Assembly: GCA_963575745.1 (NCBI GenBank)
Contig: CAUYUJ010015271.1
Coordinates: 563,908 to 627,907, forward strand
Reading direction: 5' to 3'
DNA length: 64,000 nt
DNA from: Prorocentrum cordatum
Lineage: Eukaryota > Sar > Dinophyceae > Prorocentrales > Prorocentraceae
Position numbers and translations under genes: made by a program. The notes beneath the pieces were generated by a model. The model was not told the origin of the DNA. It saw only the letters and a list, made by a program, of their open reading frames with translations, and made no database searches. Shown here piece by piece: positions 20,131 through 30,984 of this stretch (position 1 is the first letter of the stretch; each line of letters opens with the position of its first letter).

Positions 20131-20757
20131 GCCACAATCTCCAAAACAGCTAAGGTTTCCCCGCTCGATTGCCGTTTTGTGAGGCTTGTTTCTATGAATG
20201 GTTGCCCAGGCCGTATGGGGTTCACACACAGCGTCTTGTCGCTTCCATTCCGGCGCTGCTTCTTTCCTCGTTCCCCTGTCCCTTCGCTCTTCTCCTCTTC
20301 CTTCCTCGGTCTCGTCCTCATTACAGTCTCGCGCCGTGAAGCCAAGGTTTCGCGTACGGGCTTGCCTATTGCAGGTTGGTTGTTGCGTGGTTCCGGGCTC
20401 GCTTGGTGCATTTCAGTGTCACCATCGCTTGTCACAGGGGAGTGCGATCGCTTTGCAGGAATATTATATCTAATATAAAGATATACAGCCCCCCCGAAAA
20501 GCGCCCCGCCCACCTCCGTGACATCGGGCCCCCTTTTTTCATACCCCTTCCCCGGCGCCTCCAAGGGCCTGCAACACGGCCCCAGGAGGCCCCCAAGATG
20601 GTCCAAGAGAGCCCCGAGATGGCCAAAGATCGCTCCAAGTCGCCCAAACTGGTTCCAAGACGACCCAATAGCCCTCCAAGACGCCCCAAAAGGTGTCCCA
20701 GAAGCTTCCCAAGAGGGCAGAAAGAGATACATGTTTTTTGGTGTTTTCGAAGGGTTC
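20131..20757. other. Non-coding flank of the YR element with an inverted CTTGGG-repeat fragment
   Basis: 20131-20560 has no recognisable gene. 20570-20725 is the reverse-strand version of the CTTGGGGGCC repeat (words such as CCCCCAAGATGGTCCAAGAG). Confidence 0.55.
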
Positions 20758-21190
20758 TGTGCACAACGCCATCGAAAGCGCGCGCGCGCTCGCTTGTGCT
20801 GTGTTGTGCGCGGGCACAAATGTCGCTTCCGCGCCTGGCCCGCGCGCGGGCGTGCGAGCAGTGCGCGCGGGCTGCCTCCCGCTTTCTTGCGCCTCGCGGC
20901 GCGTGGCCCCAAGCGAACGGCCCGCGCGCGCGAGGGGGGGGGGGAAGGGCGACTGCATGTGCGTGGCTGCGCACGGCCCCACGAGAAAGGGCCACCGCGC
21001 GTACGCGGCATCGTTTATGCTTATGTCTGCATCGCGATGCGCGCCCCGTGCAAACGCGCCGCGGGGATCGCGTCGGGGCGGATCGCGGCGCGCCTCGTGG
21101 TCGTGCGGTTTGCAGGCATTGGCGCTTGCATCTTGCATGCATCTGCGGTTGCGTCTCGCCATTGCGGACGGCGGGCGCGCTTTCGCGTCG
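20758..21190 (+). repeat. Split direct repeat A1
   Basis: Aligns along its whole length with 30388-30800. Shared stretches include GCACAACGCCATCGAAAGCG and GGGATCGCGTCGGGGCGGAT. A1 has a 20-bp extra block near 20903. Confidence 0.85.
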
Positions 21191-22560
21191 TGACGTGTCG
21201 TGTCGTGTCGTGCTTGCCGCGGCTGTTGGTTGTCGTGTCGTGGCTGTCTGTCGTGGCTGCCTTCCTGGCTGTCTGCTTTGTGTCGTGGTCGTATGGCTGG
21301 TCGTGTCGCGGCTGTCCGTCGGTCGCGTCGTGCGCGTCGCGTCGTGGCTGTCTTGCCGTCGCGTCGTGGCTGGCTGGCCTGTCGCTCGCCGCCGCGCGCT
21401 CGCGCGCGACGGTCGCCGCTCTCTTCTCCCTGTGCAGGTTCCTTCCCCGCTCCCTCCTCAGTCAGGCGCAGGCGATCCTCCTCCTCCTCCTCCTCCTCCT
21501 CCTCCTCCTCCTCCTCCTCCTCCTCCACGACGAGCTCCCATCGTCTGTTTTGCTGGCTCGAGGTCAGGCAGGACCCTCTTCCTGCGTGGGCTGGCCCGCG
21601 CACCGTCGCCGCTCGGGGCGCGACGTCACGGCTTGCTTTCGCGCGCGCTCGCCCTGCCCGTCTGGCTTTTCCTGGGACTGTCTGCTTCCACTGCTTGTGC
21701 TGGCCAGTGTGGGCCATTTCCGAGCGGGCGCATATTGTCCGTCGGCTTCCAGGGCCCATTCGGCCTCTGCGCCCGGCGGCTCCTGGGCCCACTTGGCTTG
21801 CATCGCTCGTGCTGGACAATGCGGTTTGCCACTGCGCGGGCGCGCTGTCCGTCGGCCCTACGCGGCCATGCGGGGCCAGTGCGGCTCTCGCAAGTGCGCG
21901 GGCACACTCGGCCCAAGCGGACGGCGGCTCTGGGGCCCAATTGGCTTCCACCGCCAGCGCAGGCCAATGCGGCATGTTATTCCACGGGCGCATATTGTCA
22001 GTCGGCCCCGAGTGGCCGCCCGGGGCCAACGCGGCCCTCGCAAATGCGCGGGCCCACTCGGCCCCAGGCTCTGGGGCCCAGTCGGCCCCCATCGCCGGTG
22101 CAGGCCAACACGGCTAGCTTTTTTACGGGTGCATACTGCCCATCGGCCCCGAGTGCCCGTGCGGGGCCAATGCGGCTCCCGCAAGAGCGCGGGCCCATTC
22201 GGCGGGCGGCTCCGGGGCCCAGGCGGCCCCCTTCGCTGGCACGGGCAAATGCGGCCTGTTTCGCGCGGGCGCATCTTGTCCGACTGCCCCAAATGGCCAC
22301 GCGGGGCCAATGCGGCCTTCGCCGCAGTGCGGGCCCGCGCGGCCCAGGCGCTCGGCGGTTCCTGGGATCTGGCGGCGCCCGTCGCAGGTTCTACCTCTTC
22401 GGGCGACGTTGACCGCCGCTTCCCGGGAGCTTTCTATTCGTCGGCTCGAGCGGCCAGCGTGGCGACCCGCGCGTCTGTTGCGGCGCATCGCGGCGCGGGC
22501 GTTGCCGCCGCGCAGTCGCGTCATCGCCCCGTCAGCGTCAAGCGCAGCAGCGGCTGAGTC
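21191..22560. repeat. Tandem repeats in the 5' part of the YR element
   Basis: 21190-21400 repeats GTCGTGTCGTGGCTGTC-like words; 21477-21533 is a CTC array; 21690-22350 is a ~140-bp array with GGGCGCATATTGTCCGTCGG recurring near 21724, 21838, 21986, 22127 and 22267. Long frames here, on both strands, are Ala/Gly/Arg-rich readings of the repeats. Confidence 0.75.
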
Positions 22561-22564
22561 TTAA

Positions 22565-22990
22565 GCCGCGCGCGCAACGCGCCGCTTCGCGCTGGCCGAA
22601 GTCGAGCCAGAGACGCTTCGCGCTTTTCGTGAGCGCGTCGAAGGGGCGGGCGCGCAGGAAGCCGCCTGGTTCGACTCGATCGCAGCGGCGCTGGCGGCCG
22701 AGGAGGACATTACTGCGCCGCCAGAGCTGGCAGGGGCCACGTTCGAGGACTTCCGCTTCCAGAATGCTGAACTGGATGGCGGCAGGAAGCGCTGCGTCCG
22801 CCTGGCCATCAAGACGGCCAGGCAGGCGCGAGAAGGTCGGCGCGCCCCCGAGGCGCGAGTGGCGCGCGCGAGCGCTCGCGCGCAGGGCGAGGGCAAGGAT
22901 CAGCAGGCGGCCGCAGGGTCGGCCAGCCGGGGCGCCAGCGCCGCCCTCCTCGCGTTTCTCCAAAAGGAGGACGAGGTTCGTCGGCGAAAT
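22565..22990 (+). pseudogene. YR element domain X, first copy
   Basis: Read from just after a stop at 22562, the frame gives ALAEVEPETLRAFRERV, then EAAWFDSIAAALAAE, LAGATFEDFRFQNAELDGG and RKRCVRLAI. The same pattern (AAWF-x-x-I-x-x-ALAAE, L-x-GA-x-F-x-DF, LDG-x-x-x-RC, AI) recurs at 28670-28910 just before the recombinase. There is no ATG at the start. Function is unknown; position before the recombinase in the second copy suggests an N-terminal module of that protein. Confidence 0.55.
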
Positions 22991-23099
22991 TGCGCGCGCC
23001 CGCCGCCTCGCGACAGCGCGCACGTCGCGTCGCAGGCTCCCGCGGCGGCCCACGTGGACACATGCGCCTCTTCCAGAACTGCTTCGAAGGTTTGCCCAG

Positions 23100-23620
23100 C
23101 GACCTCCTGCCCCGGCGCCGCCCAGCGCGTCGCGGCGACGCGTGGGCACCATGCTGCGTGCGACACTGGCGGCGTAGCTCCGACCTGGTCGATGAGCTTG
23201 CCAGCGAAGTGGCCGAGCTTCGGAAGCGCGGCATCGAAAATGCCTTCGTCTGCGGGAAAATATTCAAGCGGTTGCCGTATCTCCTCGCGGGGGCGCTTCG
23301 CGATGCCGGTGAAGACACGAAGCTGCGCTTTCGGAGGACTTGAACTCGGCACGGGCGCGGGGCCTTCCCGTCGCGCGCGCCCGCGTCGCGCCCATCTCTG
23401 CGCGCGAGGCAATGGGCGCTCAGCCAGTGGCACCTCGCGGCGGAGCCGCGACGCGGTCGGCGCCCACGCCACGGGCCAGCTGAATTACGCCGCAGCCGCA
23501 GCCCATTGCGACGTCTGCGTGCCATTGGCTGCCCGCAACAAGCGGCGGGTGCAGGTCGCGGTCTATTGCGCCGAGCAGGCCCGCAAAGATTGGGCCGAAC
23601 GTTCGCGCTCGGGCGACTCG
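23100..23620 (+). pseudogene. Coding-like remnants in the YR element
   Basis: About 23183-23343 reads LVDELASEVAELRKRGIENA and continues FVCGKIFKRLPYLLAGAL, amphipathic and unlike the repeats around it. 23470-23620 reads QLNYAAAAAHCDVCVPLAAR in another frame. Both look like decayed protein-coding sequence, possibly the gag-like first ORF. No family is identified. Confidence 0.4.
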
Positions 23621-23629
23621 TCCTTCACA

Positions 23630-24770
23630 ACCCGCCCGCGGGCGCGCGACCGCAACTGGGCGACGCATTTCGACCCGTCCGCGGGCGCGCAACCGCAACC
23701 GCAGCCGGGCGACACATTTCAACCCGCCCGCTGGCGCGCAACCGCAACCGCACCTGGGCGACCCATTTCAACCCGCCCGCGGGCGCGCAACCGCAACTGG
23801 GCGACCCATTTCAACCCGCCCGCGGGCGCGCAACCGCAACCACAACTGGGCGACACATTTCGACCCGCCCGCGGGCGCGCAACCGCAGACGCAACTGGGC
23901 GACACATTTCAACCCGCACGCGGGCGCGCAACCGCGACCGCAACTGGGCGACACACTTCAAGCCGCCCGCGGGCGCGCAACCGCACCTGGGCGACCCATT
24001 TCAATCCGCCCGCGGGCGAGCAACCGCAAACGCAACTGCGCGCCACATTTCGACCCGCCCGCGGGCGCGAAACAGCAGCCGCAAGTGGGCGACACATTTC
24101 AACCCGCCCGCGGGCGCGCAGCCGCAACCGCACCTGGGCGCCACATTTCGGCCCTCCCGCGGGCGCGCAACCGCAACTGGGCGACCCATTTCAACCCGCA
24201 CGCGGGCGCGCAACCGCAACCGCAACTACGCGACAGATTTCGATCCGCCCGCGGGCGCGCGACCTCCACCGCAACTGGGCGACGCATTTCAAACCGCCCG
24301 CGGGCGCGCAACCGCGACCGCAACTACGCGACACCTTCGAAATCGCCCGCGGGCGCGCGACCGCAACCGCAACTGGGCGATGCATTTCGACCCGCCCGCG
24401 GGCGCGCAACTGCAAGCGCTACTGAGCGACGCATTTCAAAAAAAACGCCCGCAGCCGCGCAGCCGCAACAGCGCCTGGGAGACGCATTTCAACCCGCCCG
24501 CGGGCGCGCAAAGGCAAGTGCGCTACGCATTTCGACCCGCCCGCGGGCGCGCAACCGCAACCGCAACTGGGCCACGCATTTCAGTCCGCCCGCGGGCGCG
24601 CACCCGCAACCGCAACTGGGCGACGCATTGCAAACCGCCCGCGGGTGCGCAACCGCATTTGGGCGACGTATTTCAATCCACCCGGCCCGCGGGCGCGCAA
24701 CCGCAATCCCAACTGGGCGACGCATATCAACCCGCCCGCGGGCGCACAACTGCTACCGCGCCGCTCGCCT
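23630..24770. repeat. 42-48-bp minisatellite in the YR element
   Basis: About 24 units of CCCGCCCGCGGGCGCGCAAC plus CGCAACTGGGCGACGCATTT. Units have one or two CGCAAC words, giving 42- or 48-bp lengths. Both are multiples of three, so several frames stay open for hundreds of codons. Confidence 0.9.
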
Positions 24771-26929
24771 GCCGCCCTCCTCCAGAGGATCTGAGGCGGA
24801 GGAAGGGCGGGGCGGAGGTGGTAAGGAGGGGGGGGAGGGGGGGGCTGGAGGGAAGAGGAAGAAGGGGGGGGGGAGGAGACGGAGGGAGGGTAGAGAGCTC
24901 ATAATGATCGGGCGGACAACTTCTGCCCCCCCCCCCCCCCGTCCCACGCAAGTGGATCTCCGCGAGGCTCCAGGCCCTGGATTCCATATCCAAGGCCTCC
25001 ACGGTCTGCTAGCGGGGCGGGCGGGTCCACCCCCCCCCCCCAGGGGGGTGGCGAGGCTTTGACTGAAGCGGTCCGTCGCGCCGCCTAGTTTGAAGTTTTT
25101 TGGGGGGGCGATGCCGCGGGGATCGATCGCGCGTTCGCCCGCGCGCAAGCTGCCCGCGGATGCAGGTGCATCGGCGCCGTCTCATTCACGCAGCCTGCCG
25201 CGTCGCACCCATGATCTGGCGCAGGGGCAGGGGGGGGGGGGGCGGGGGGGGAGGGCGAGGAGGAGGCAAGGGGGGAGGAGGAGCAGCAGGACGAGGAGGA
25301 GGGCGAGGTGGAGGAGGAGCAGCAGAACGAGGAGGAGGAGGAGGAGGAGGATGCCTCAGAAGGTGCACGAGCAGGTGCTTGTTGCGGAGGACTGAGGAGG
25401 ATGAGGTGGTGGACGTCAAGGAGGATGGAGGTGGGTGTCCTTCTCGCGGCCTCTGGGCGTGACACGCGGTTCTCCGCCCGGACATTGCAGCGGGGAATCC
25501 CCCTTCCACGCTGATGCTTTTGATTTTGGTGCGCGCGCGCTTCCGCGTCGCGCTGGCCCCGTCGGTCGCGCGCGGGCGGGTCGCGCGGCAATGCGCTTGG
25601 ATTCTGCGATCCTGGGCCGCGCCGAGGGGGGCTTGCGACCCCGATGAAGCCGCGAACAAGGCGGCGCCGTCTGAGACCAGCGCCACGGGCGGCACCGAGG
25701 GAGCCTGCAAGGGCTGAGAGAGCGCGGCGCAGCACTGGAGCAACGGCCACAGCAGGGGGGGCTCCTGGGACGGGCGGCTCCAGCTGGAGCAAGGGGGGCA
25801 AGCGCTCGCGGTCCCAGTTGGGCGAGCAGCGGAAGCCAAGGACGCTGCCGCGCCCCGCGGGGCGCAAGCCCTAGCGTCGGCTTCGCGCGAGATGCTCGGG
25901 CGGGCGCCTGCAGGCGGCGCGAGCGGTAGCGGCTGGCGCGCAACGCGACGCATCGCGGGATGAGCGCGGCGTCGTGCAATAATTCGCGGGCTGGCGTCGG
26001 CCGGCAGATCGGCTCGCAGCGCGCTTAGCTTTCGCGCTTCGGGGGCCGGGCAAGGCCCATGCAACCAAAAAACCTCGCGGTCCGATTCGCGCCGGAATTG
26101 CGCGCGCGGTTAAAGCGCACCCCGTCAGCCGACAGTTCGGCTCGCGCGCCATTTCATCTTGCAGCGGCCGCTGCAGACGCGGTTTGTTCCGCGCGCTCGC
26201 TTTTAGGGGCGTTGTTTTTTTTTGCTGCGCGCCCGCGTTCGAGGCTGCTCTGGTTGTCGCGTCCGTTCGCAATGCGCGGGCGGCTGCCGCCGCCTCTAAC
26301 AGCGCCGCATTCGGGGCGCGTCTCTGCGCCGCCAGCTCCCCCAACGCGGCGGCGCCCACGGTCTCGCGACGAGTCCTCGACGCAGGTCCCGCGCGCATCG
26401 CGCGCCCCGCATTGTTTCTTGTCGCACTTCGTTTCGCAGGCGGCGATCGACTGGCCGCTCGCGCGCCTCGCCAGGACAGCGTCGACGACGCGGGGGAACT
26501 ACAGTTCGTCGACGACGCGTGCCGTGGGCAAGTCGATTTCGAACCGGCCGTCGACGTCAGCGCAGACGTCTGGGCCGCAGTGGAATGGGTAAACGCGCGC
26601 CACTCTGCCCAGTTTGATGCCGAACGCGAGCGCTTCATCTGCGACGTTGAAGCTGAGGCGCGGGCGCTGCGCGAGTCGGGCGCCGCGGCCCAGCGGCGCG
26701 CAGGCGCGCGCAAGGTGGCGCTTGGCGTCGACGGCCCGCCGATGGAAGCGCTCGCCGCCACTTCTGATGTACAGGGCGCCGCGTGCATCGAATTCTTTCG
26801 CCGCTTCCAGGCTCGAGATGCGGCGTGCCTGTGCAGCGACCCGACGCGCCGCCGGTCTCAACCGCGCTAGGGGGCGCAGCTCAAGCCAGCCGTGCATTGC
26901 TGGCGCCCCTTAAAGAGGGCGCTCATTCG
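24771..26929. other. G-rich and GGA-rich interior of the YR element, with weak coding remnants
   Basis: 24790-24900 and 25215-25400 are GGA/GGGA microsatellites. 25400-26050 has no gene I can support. 26059-26150 reads NLAVRFAPELRARLKRTPSA, and 26380-26870 holds a frame with DVWAAVEWVNARH, which may be upstream parts of the reverse transcriptase polyprotein. Evidence is weak. Confidence 0.45.
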
Positions 26930-28419
26930 GCGACGTTGCTACAGCAGTCTTTGAAAGAAGCGCGCATGGATCGCGCGGCCCAGCCTGTCGCGGCTGAGCA
27001 GGCCGACCCCAGCGCAAACGTGTTGTCGCCGCGTTTCGGGGCTGTGCAAGCGCGGTCCAATGGCGACATGCGCGTTCGGGCAGTAGACGATTTAGCTCGC
27101 GCAAAGGTGAACGGGCGCACCTCGGCAGGCGAAAAGTTTCGCCCCGAGCCCATCGATGCGCTGTATCGCGGGGCGAGGGGCGCGGCGCAGGGCACGCGCG
27201 AACGCGTCGTGTTCTTCGCAGCCGACATCGACTCGGCCTCCCGTAGGCTGCCCGCCATGCCGATGCATCGCCGATTTCTGTCCTTCGTTTTCCTCGCGCA
27301 GGGCGTGGCCCATGTGGCAGGGCACCTGGCCATGCCCTCCGGCGCCGTGGCGTCCGTGCACGCGCGGGAGAGGGTCGGCGCGCTCATATTACACTTTGTG
27401 CGCCGACTACTGTTCATTCCGATGCTGCGTTTCGTCGATGACCTCTTTGGAGCCGCGCGCGGCCTGCGCCGAGCATGCGCTCGGGTGCATCGCGCGGCTC
27501 GCGCGCTGCATCCTCGGGCTTGCTGCGATCGCGGCGGACAAGGTCGCCGCGGGCATGCCGCTTGTCGTTCTGGGCCTTCAGGCCCGCTCAAACCACGGCT
27601 GTTTCTCGTGCCTTCCCTCGCCCGGCGCGGTCGCATCGGCGACGCAGAAGTGGGTCGCAAACCAAGGTCGCCTCGCTGCGGTCGCAAACCAAGGTCAAGA
27701 AGTGGCGCAGCCGCATTGGCGACGCGCTCTCCTCGGGCGTTTTGCGGCCAGGGGACGCGGCGAAGCTTGCGGGCGCACTGATGCGGGCATGCTTGGGCAT
27801 GTTCCATCGCGCGGGGCGCGCGCTAATCCGGCCCATGTTCGCCCACTCGAAGCAGTGCGGCGCGGAAGGCCGCGGCAGCTGCGCGTCGCACTCGAATGGC
27901 GGGCAGACGTCATCGCGCTGGAACTCTGCGAGACTCGTGTCTGGGCACCAGACCGGCGCGAGGCAGCGCAGCTCTTTGTCGACGCGCGCAGCGCGCCGCC
28001 CCGCGTCGCGGCTGTGCTCTTCCTCGACGGGCAGGCCTCCCATTCCGATTGGGCCCCCCCCGTACGCGCCCCGCGCCATTTCAAGGAAAGCGGCGATGCG
28101 CAAATTATGTCCCTCGAGCTTCTTGCGGTCGCGCTTGGCCTTTCCGCATTTAGCGACGCGATCGCGGGCAGGCGCGCGCCGCTGGTCCGACAACGTCGGC
28201 GCCGAGGCCGCCGCGCGGAAAGGCGCCTCCAAAGAGTGGGACAATACGTGTCTCATCAAGTCGCCATGGCGGCAGGCGGCGCACTTGCGCGTCTCGCTCC
28301 GCGTCGACCGCGCCCCCCCGAAACTCCGCGCTGCTGATTTGCCGTCGCTGGGGCAGCTCTGGCTCCTTCGCGAGATCGGCGCTTCTTTCGTTCAGCCGCG
28401 TCTTAGCGAAGCATTCTGA
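26930..28419 (+). pseudogene. Reverse transcriptase and RNase H of the YR element
   Basis: In the first frame RFGAVQ, VRAVDDLARAKVNG, AADIDSASRRLP (first catalytic Asp), HRRFLSFVF, HLAMPSGAVASVHARERVGA and RFVDDLFGAARG (the Tyr/Phe-X-Asp-Asp box, about 27428-27460) follow in the order known for this family. Frame changes follow near 27465, 27690, 27870 and 28180. The RNase H part gives LFVDARSAPPRVAAVLFLDG, QIMSLELLAVALGLS and WSDNVGAEAA, which supply the expected acidic residues, and ends in DLPSLGQLWLLREIG. A 16-bp word (GTCGCAAACCAAGGTC) is duplicated near 27654 and 27680, at one break. The copy cannot make an intact enzyme. Confidence 0.8.
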
Positions 28420-28669
28420 AAGCCCGAGGCCTAGGCATCCCCATCGGCAGCGCGGGCGCCGCTGCGCCGCGCGTGAGCAGCTGCCGGCCGACAGTTCGGC
28501 TTGCGCACCAAATCGTCTTGCGTCGGCGAGCGCGTCTAATGGCAGCATTATTCGTTTCCGCATTGCGTCCGCGAAGGTCGCGCGTGGCGCAGTCGCTCCA
28601 CGCGCGCTCGGCCAACAGAGGCTCGGCGGCGGAGGACCTGCTTGGCGCGCGCCGCCCGTCGGATCGGCA

Positions 28670-28960
28670 ATGGCCGGGCGCGCCATTTCCGCGCGAGTCT
28701 TCCTGGAGAGAGCCGCCGGCCAAGGCAGGCACAAGGCTGCTTGGTTCAACGCAATCGCGGAGGCGCTCGCCGCCGAAAGCGCGTCGCGCCCGTGGGCGCT
28801 CCCCGGGGCCGACTTCAAAGATTTCCTGTTCCTGGGGGCGGACCTCGACGGCAGCCAACAGCGATGCATTCGGGAGGCAATTGCACTCGTCGACGCTCGA
28901 GCAGGTTCGGACACTTCGCGCCGTGCCCCGGCTGCATCGCGCCGCGCCCATGCGCGCGCG
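28670..28960 (+). pseudogene. YR element domain X, second copy, N-terminal to the recombinase
   Basis: Begins MAGRAISARVFLERAAG and carries KAAWFNAIAEALAAE, LPGADFKDFLFLGADLDGS and QRCIREAIALVD, matching the first copy at 22565. The frame continues through Ala/Arg-rich linker to about 29340, where it breaks before the recombinase. In this family such a module normally precedes the recombinase core; why a second copy sits 6 kb upstream is unclear. Confidence 0.55.
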
Positions 28961-29294
28961 CATGTCCAGAGGCTCGCACCCGCGCGGGCGCAGGCCGCCG
29001 GGGGCGCGGCCGTCGACGCGCTCCTCGAAATAAGGGCTGCGGAGGCGCAGGGGGCCCGCGCGCCGCAGTGCGGCGGGGGCCCGCGCGCGGAGCTCCGCAA
29101 TCTTCGCCGGCGGCTCGACAGCTGGGGGGGCCCAGCGAGCGTCGCCGAGCGGCTGTCTTCGGCGCGCGTAGCGGTCCTCCCGGGCGCACGCCCGCGCCCC
29201 ATCGCCTCTTTCAAAAGCGGCGTGGCAGCGCGGTTCGCGTTCGCGCGCGAGGCTCTAGCGCTGCGGGCGCGAGCTGCCGCCCTCCGCCGACGGG

Positions 29295-30120
29295 TTGCTC
29301 GCTCGGGCGCTTTTATTTCGCTCCGACCAGACCTTTTCTAGCTATGACTCTCACGTCAAGCTGGCTTGTCAGGTTTGCGGTCTCCCTGTAGACGTATTTC
29401 TGGACACGCCGCTTCGCCTCGCCAAATGCGCGATCCGCAAGCGCGGCGCTCCCCTGCCCAGGGCACCTCTGTTCACGCGGGAAGACGCAGTTCGCGCGCT
29501 GCTGTATCCAGCAAAAGAGCGGCAGGAGTCCGCCGTCTTCGCGCAGCTCTTTCTTGTCACGCACGCATTTCTCTTGCGCCTCCCCACGGAGGCATTAGGC
29601 GTTTCCTGCGACGGCGTCGCCTTTCGAAAGGCGGCAGGTGCCTCCCTCATTCTGTGCGACGTCTTCCTGCAGCTCAAATTGGCGCGTCGCAAGAACAAGA
29701 AATTCGGATCCATGCTGCAGCGGGCGCGCCGGTGTGCGCGCTGCACCGTGACGCGTCCAGTCCACGCGCGCGGCGCACGGTTCGCGGACCTGCCCGTGGG
29801 CACCAGGCCGTCCACGGGCATTGGCGCGGCTAGCGCGGTGAGCGCGCTGCGCCTTTTGTTCGGCCAGCTCGGCGTCAAAGGCGCGGCGCTCTATTGCACT
29901 CATGACCTGAGGCGCGGTCGCGCATCGGACCTTCAGCAGAGGGGGGTGCACCTTGCGCGAGATCCTGCAAGCGGGAGAATGGCCCCCGCCCGCGTTCCTG
30001 TCGCACCTCGACACGACGCAATTGGAGCTCGGCGCCGTGGTCGAAGCGCACTTGGCCGAGTCTGAGGGCGATTTGGGCTGGGCACCGGCGACCCAGGCGT
30101 CGCGCGTTGTTTTCGTGCGC
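29295..30120 (+). pseudogene. Tyrosine recombinase of the YR element
   Basis: SYDSHVKLACQVCGLPVD opens the DNA-binding part. The catalytic part contains FLLRLPTEAL (first Arg), LARRKNKKFG (Lys), and CTHDLRRGRASDL (His-X-X-Arg). After a frame change near 29940, LQAGEWPPPAFLSHLD follows, where relatives have Tyr in place of the His encoded at 30004-30006; if that is the nucleophile, this copy has lost it by one T-to-C change. The recombinase integrates the circular cDNA of such elements. Frame changes near 29340 and 29940 make the copy non-functional in any case. Confidence 0.75.
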
Positions 30121-30237
30121 GTCTATCTCGTCTTGATGCGTTGCGTCCTCGCGGCGTCGCCGCGCGCGCTACCCGATTTCGCCAGGGGCGCGCGCGCCGC
30201 GCGCGTCGCCGCCGCGCGGCGCACCAGCGCGCATCGG

Positions 30238-30386
30238 CCAGGGGCGCTTGCATCCCTGGCGCCCCGCGCGGCGGCTCAAACTGACGCCGCCAGGCTGACC
30301 GGCGCGGGGGGGGCCGCACCCCTTGTCAAGTGGGCGCGGGCACCTCTGGGTGCGGGAGGCTGCTGGCGCAGCTGAAATTTGTGGTG
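30238..30386 (+). repeat. Split direct repeat B1
   Basis: Matches 30806-30958; shared core CTTGTCAAGTGGGCGCGGGC and CTGCTGGCGCAGCTGAAATT. It abuts A2 directly. Confidence 0.85.
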
Positions 30387-30387
30387 G

Positions 30388-30800
30388 GCGCACAACGCCA
30401 TCGAAAGCGCGCGCGCTCGCTTGCGCTGCGTCATGCGAGGGCGCAAATTTCGCGCCCGCGCCTGGCCCACGCGCGGGCGCGCGAGCAGTGCGCGCGGGCT
30501 GCCCCCCGCCTTCTTGCGCCTCGCGGCGCCCGCGCGCGCGGGGGGGGAGGGGCGACTGCACGCGCGCGGCTGCGCGCGGCCCCGCGAGGAAGGGCCATCG
30601 CGCGCGCGGGGCAGCGTTTATGCTTATGCTTGCATCGCGATGCGCGCCCCGTGCAGGCGCGCCGCGGGGATCGCGTCGGGGCGGATCGCGGCGCGCCTCG
30701 AGGACGTGCGGTTTGCAGGCATTGGTGCTTGCATCTTGCAGGCATCTGCGCTTGCGCCCCGCCGTCGCGGCCGGGGCGCGCGTTTTCGCCCCGCCCTCCC
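30388..30800 (+). repeat. Split direct repeat A2
   Basis: Second A copy, flanked by B1 and B2. Pairwise differences from A1 are scattered substitutions and small indels. Confidence 0.85.
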
Positions 30801-30805
30801 GCTCC

Positions 30806-30958
30806 AGGGGGCACTTGCGTCCCTGGCGCCCCGCGCGGCAGCTCAGACTGGCACCGCCAGGCTGGGCGGCGCGGGGGGGGGGCCGCGCCCCTTGTCAAGT
30901 GGGCGCGGGCACCTCTGGGTGCGGGAGGCTGCTGGCGCAGCTGAAATTCGTAGGGGGT
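30806..30958 (+). repeat. Split direct repeat B2, right end of element
   Basis: Second B copy, ending CAGCTGAAATTCG. Unrelated T-rich sequence follows. Confidence 0.85.
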
Positions 30959-30984
30959 TTTCGTTTTTTCGGCTTCCCGACGTT

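Larger units (their letters stand above)
20758..30958 (+). mobile_element. Tyrosine-recombinase retrotransposon with split direct repeats (DIRS order, PAT/Ngaro-like)
   Basis: Two kinds of direct repeat bound the element: A (20758-21190 and 30388-30800) and B (30238-30386 and 30806-30958), in the order A1 - interior - B1 - A2 - B2. This is the diagnostic arrangement of split-direct-repeat elements. The interior has reverse transcriptase/RNase H (about 26930-28419) and tyrosine recombinase (29295-30120). Both have several frame changes, so this copy is inactive. No target-site duplication is evident, as expected for recombinase-mediated insertion. It appears to have landed in or beside a CTTGGG-type repeat in reverse orientation, since such sequence flanks both sides. 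Confidence 0.8.

Noticed and set aside
20376-22557. Two overlapping plus-strand frames of almost 680 codons in the left part of the YR element
   Set aside because: They run through the A1 direct repeat, CTC microsatellite and ~140-bp repeats, with composition typical of GC-rich DNA that has few stops; no conserved motif.
20758-30958. Interpretation of the A repeats as LTRs of a Gypsy/Copia element
   Set aside because: There is no integrase or aspartic protease; a second repeat pair B surrounds A2, and a tyrosine recombinase is present, which fits split direct repeats instead.
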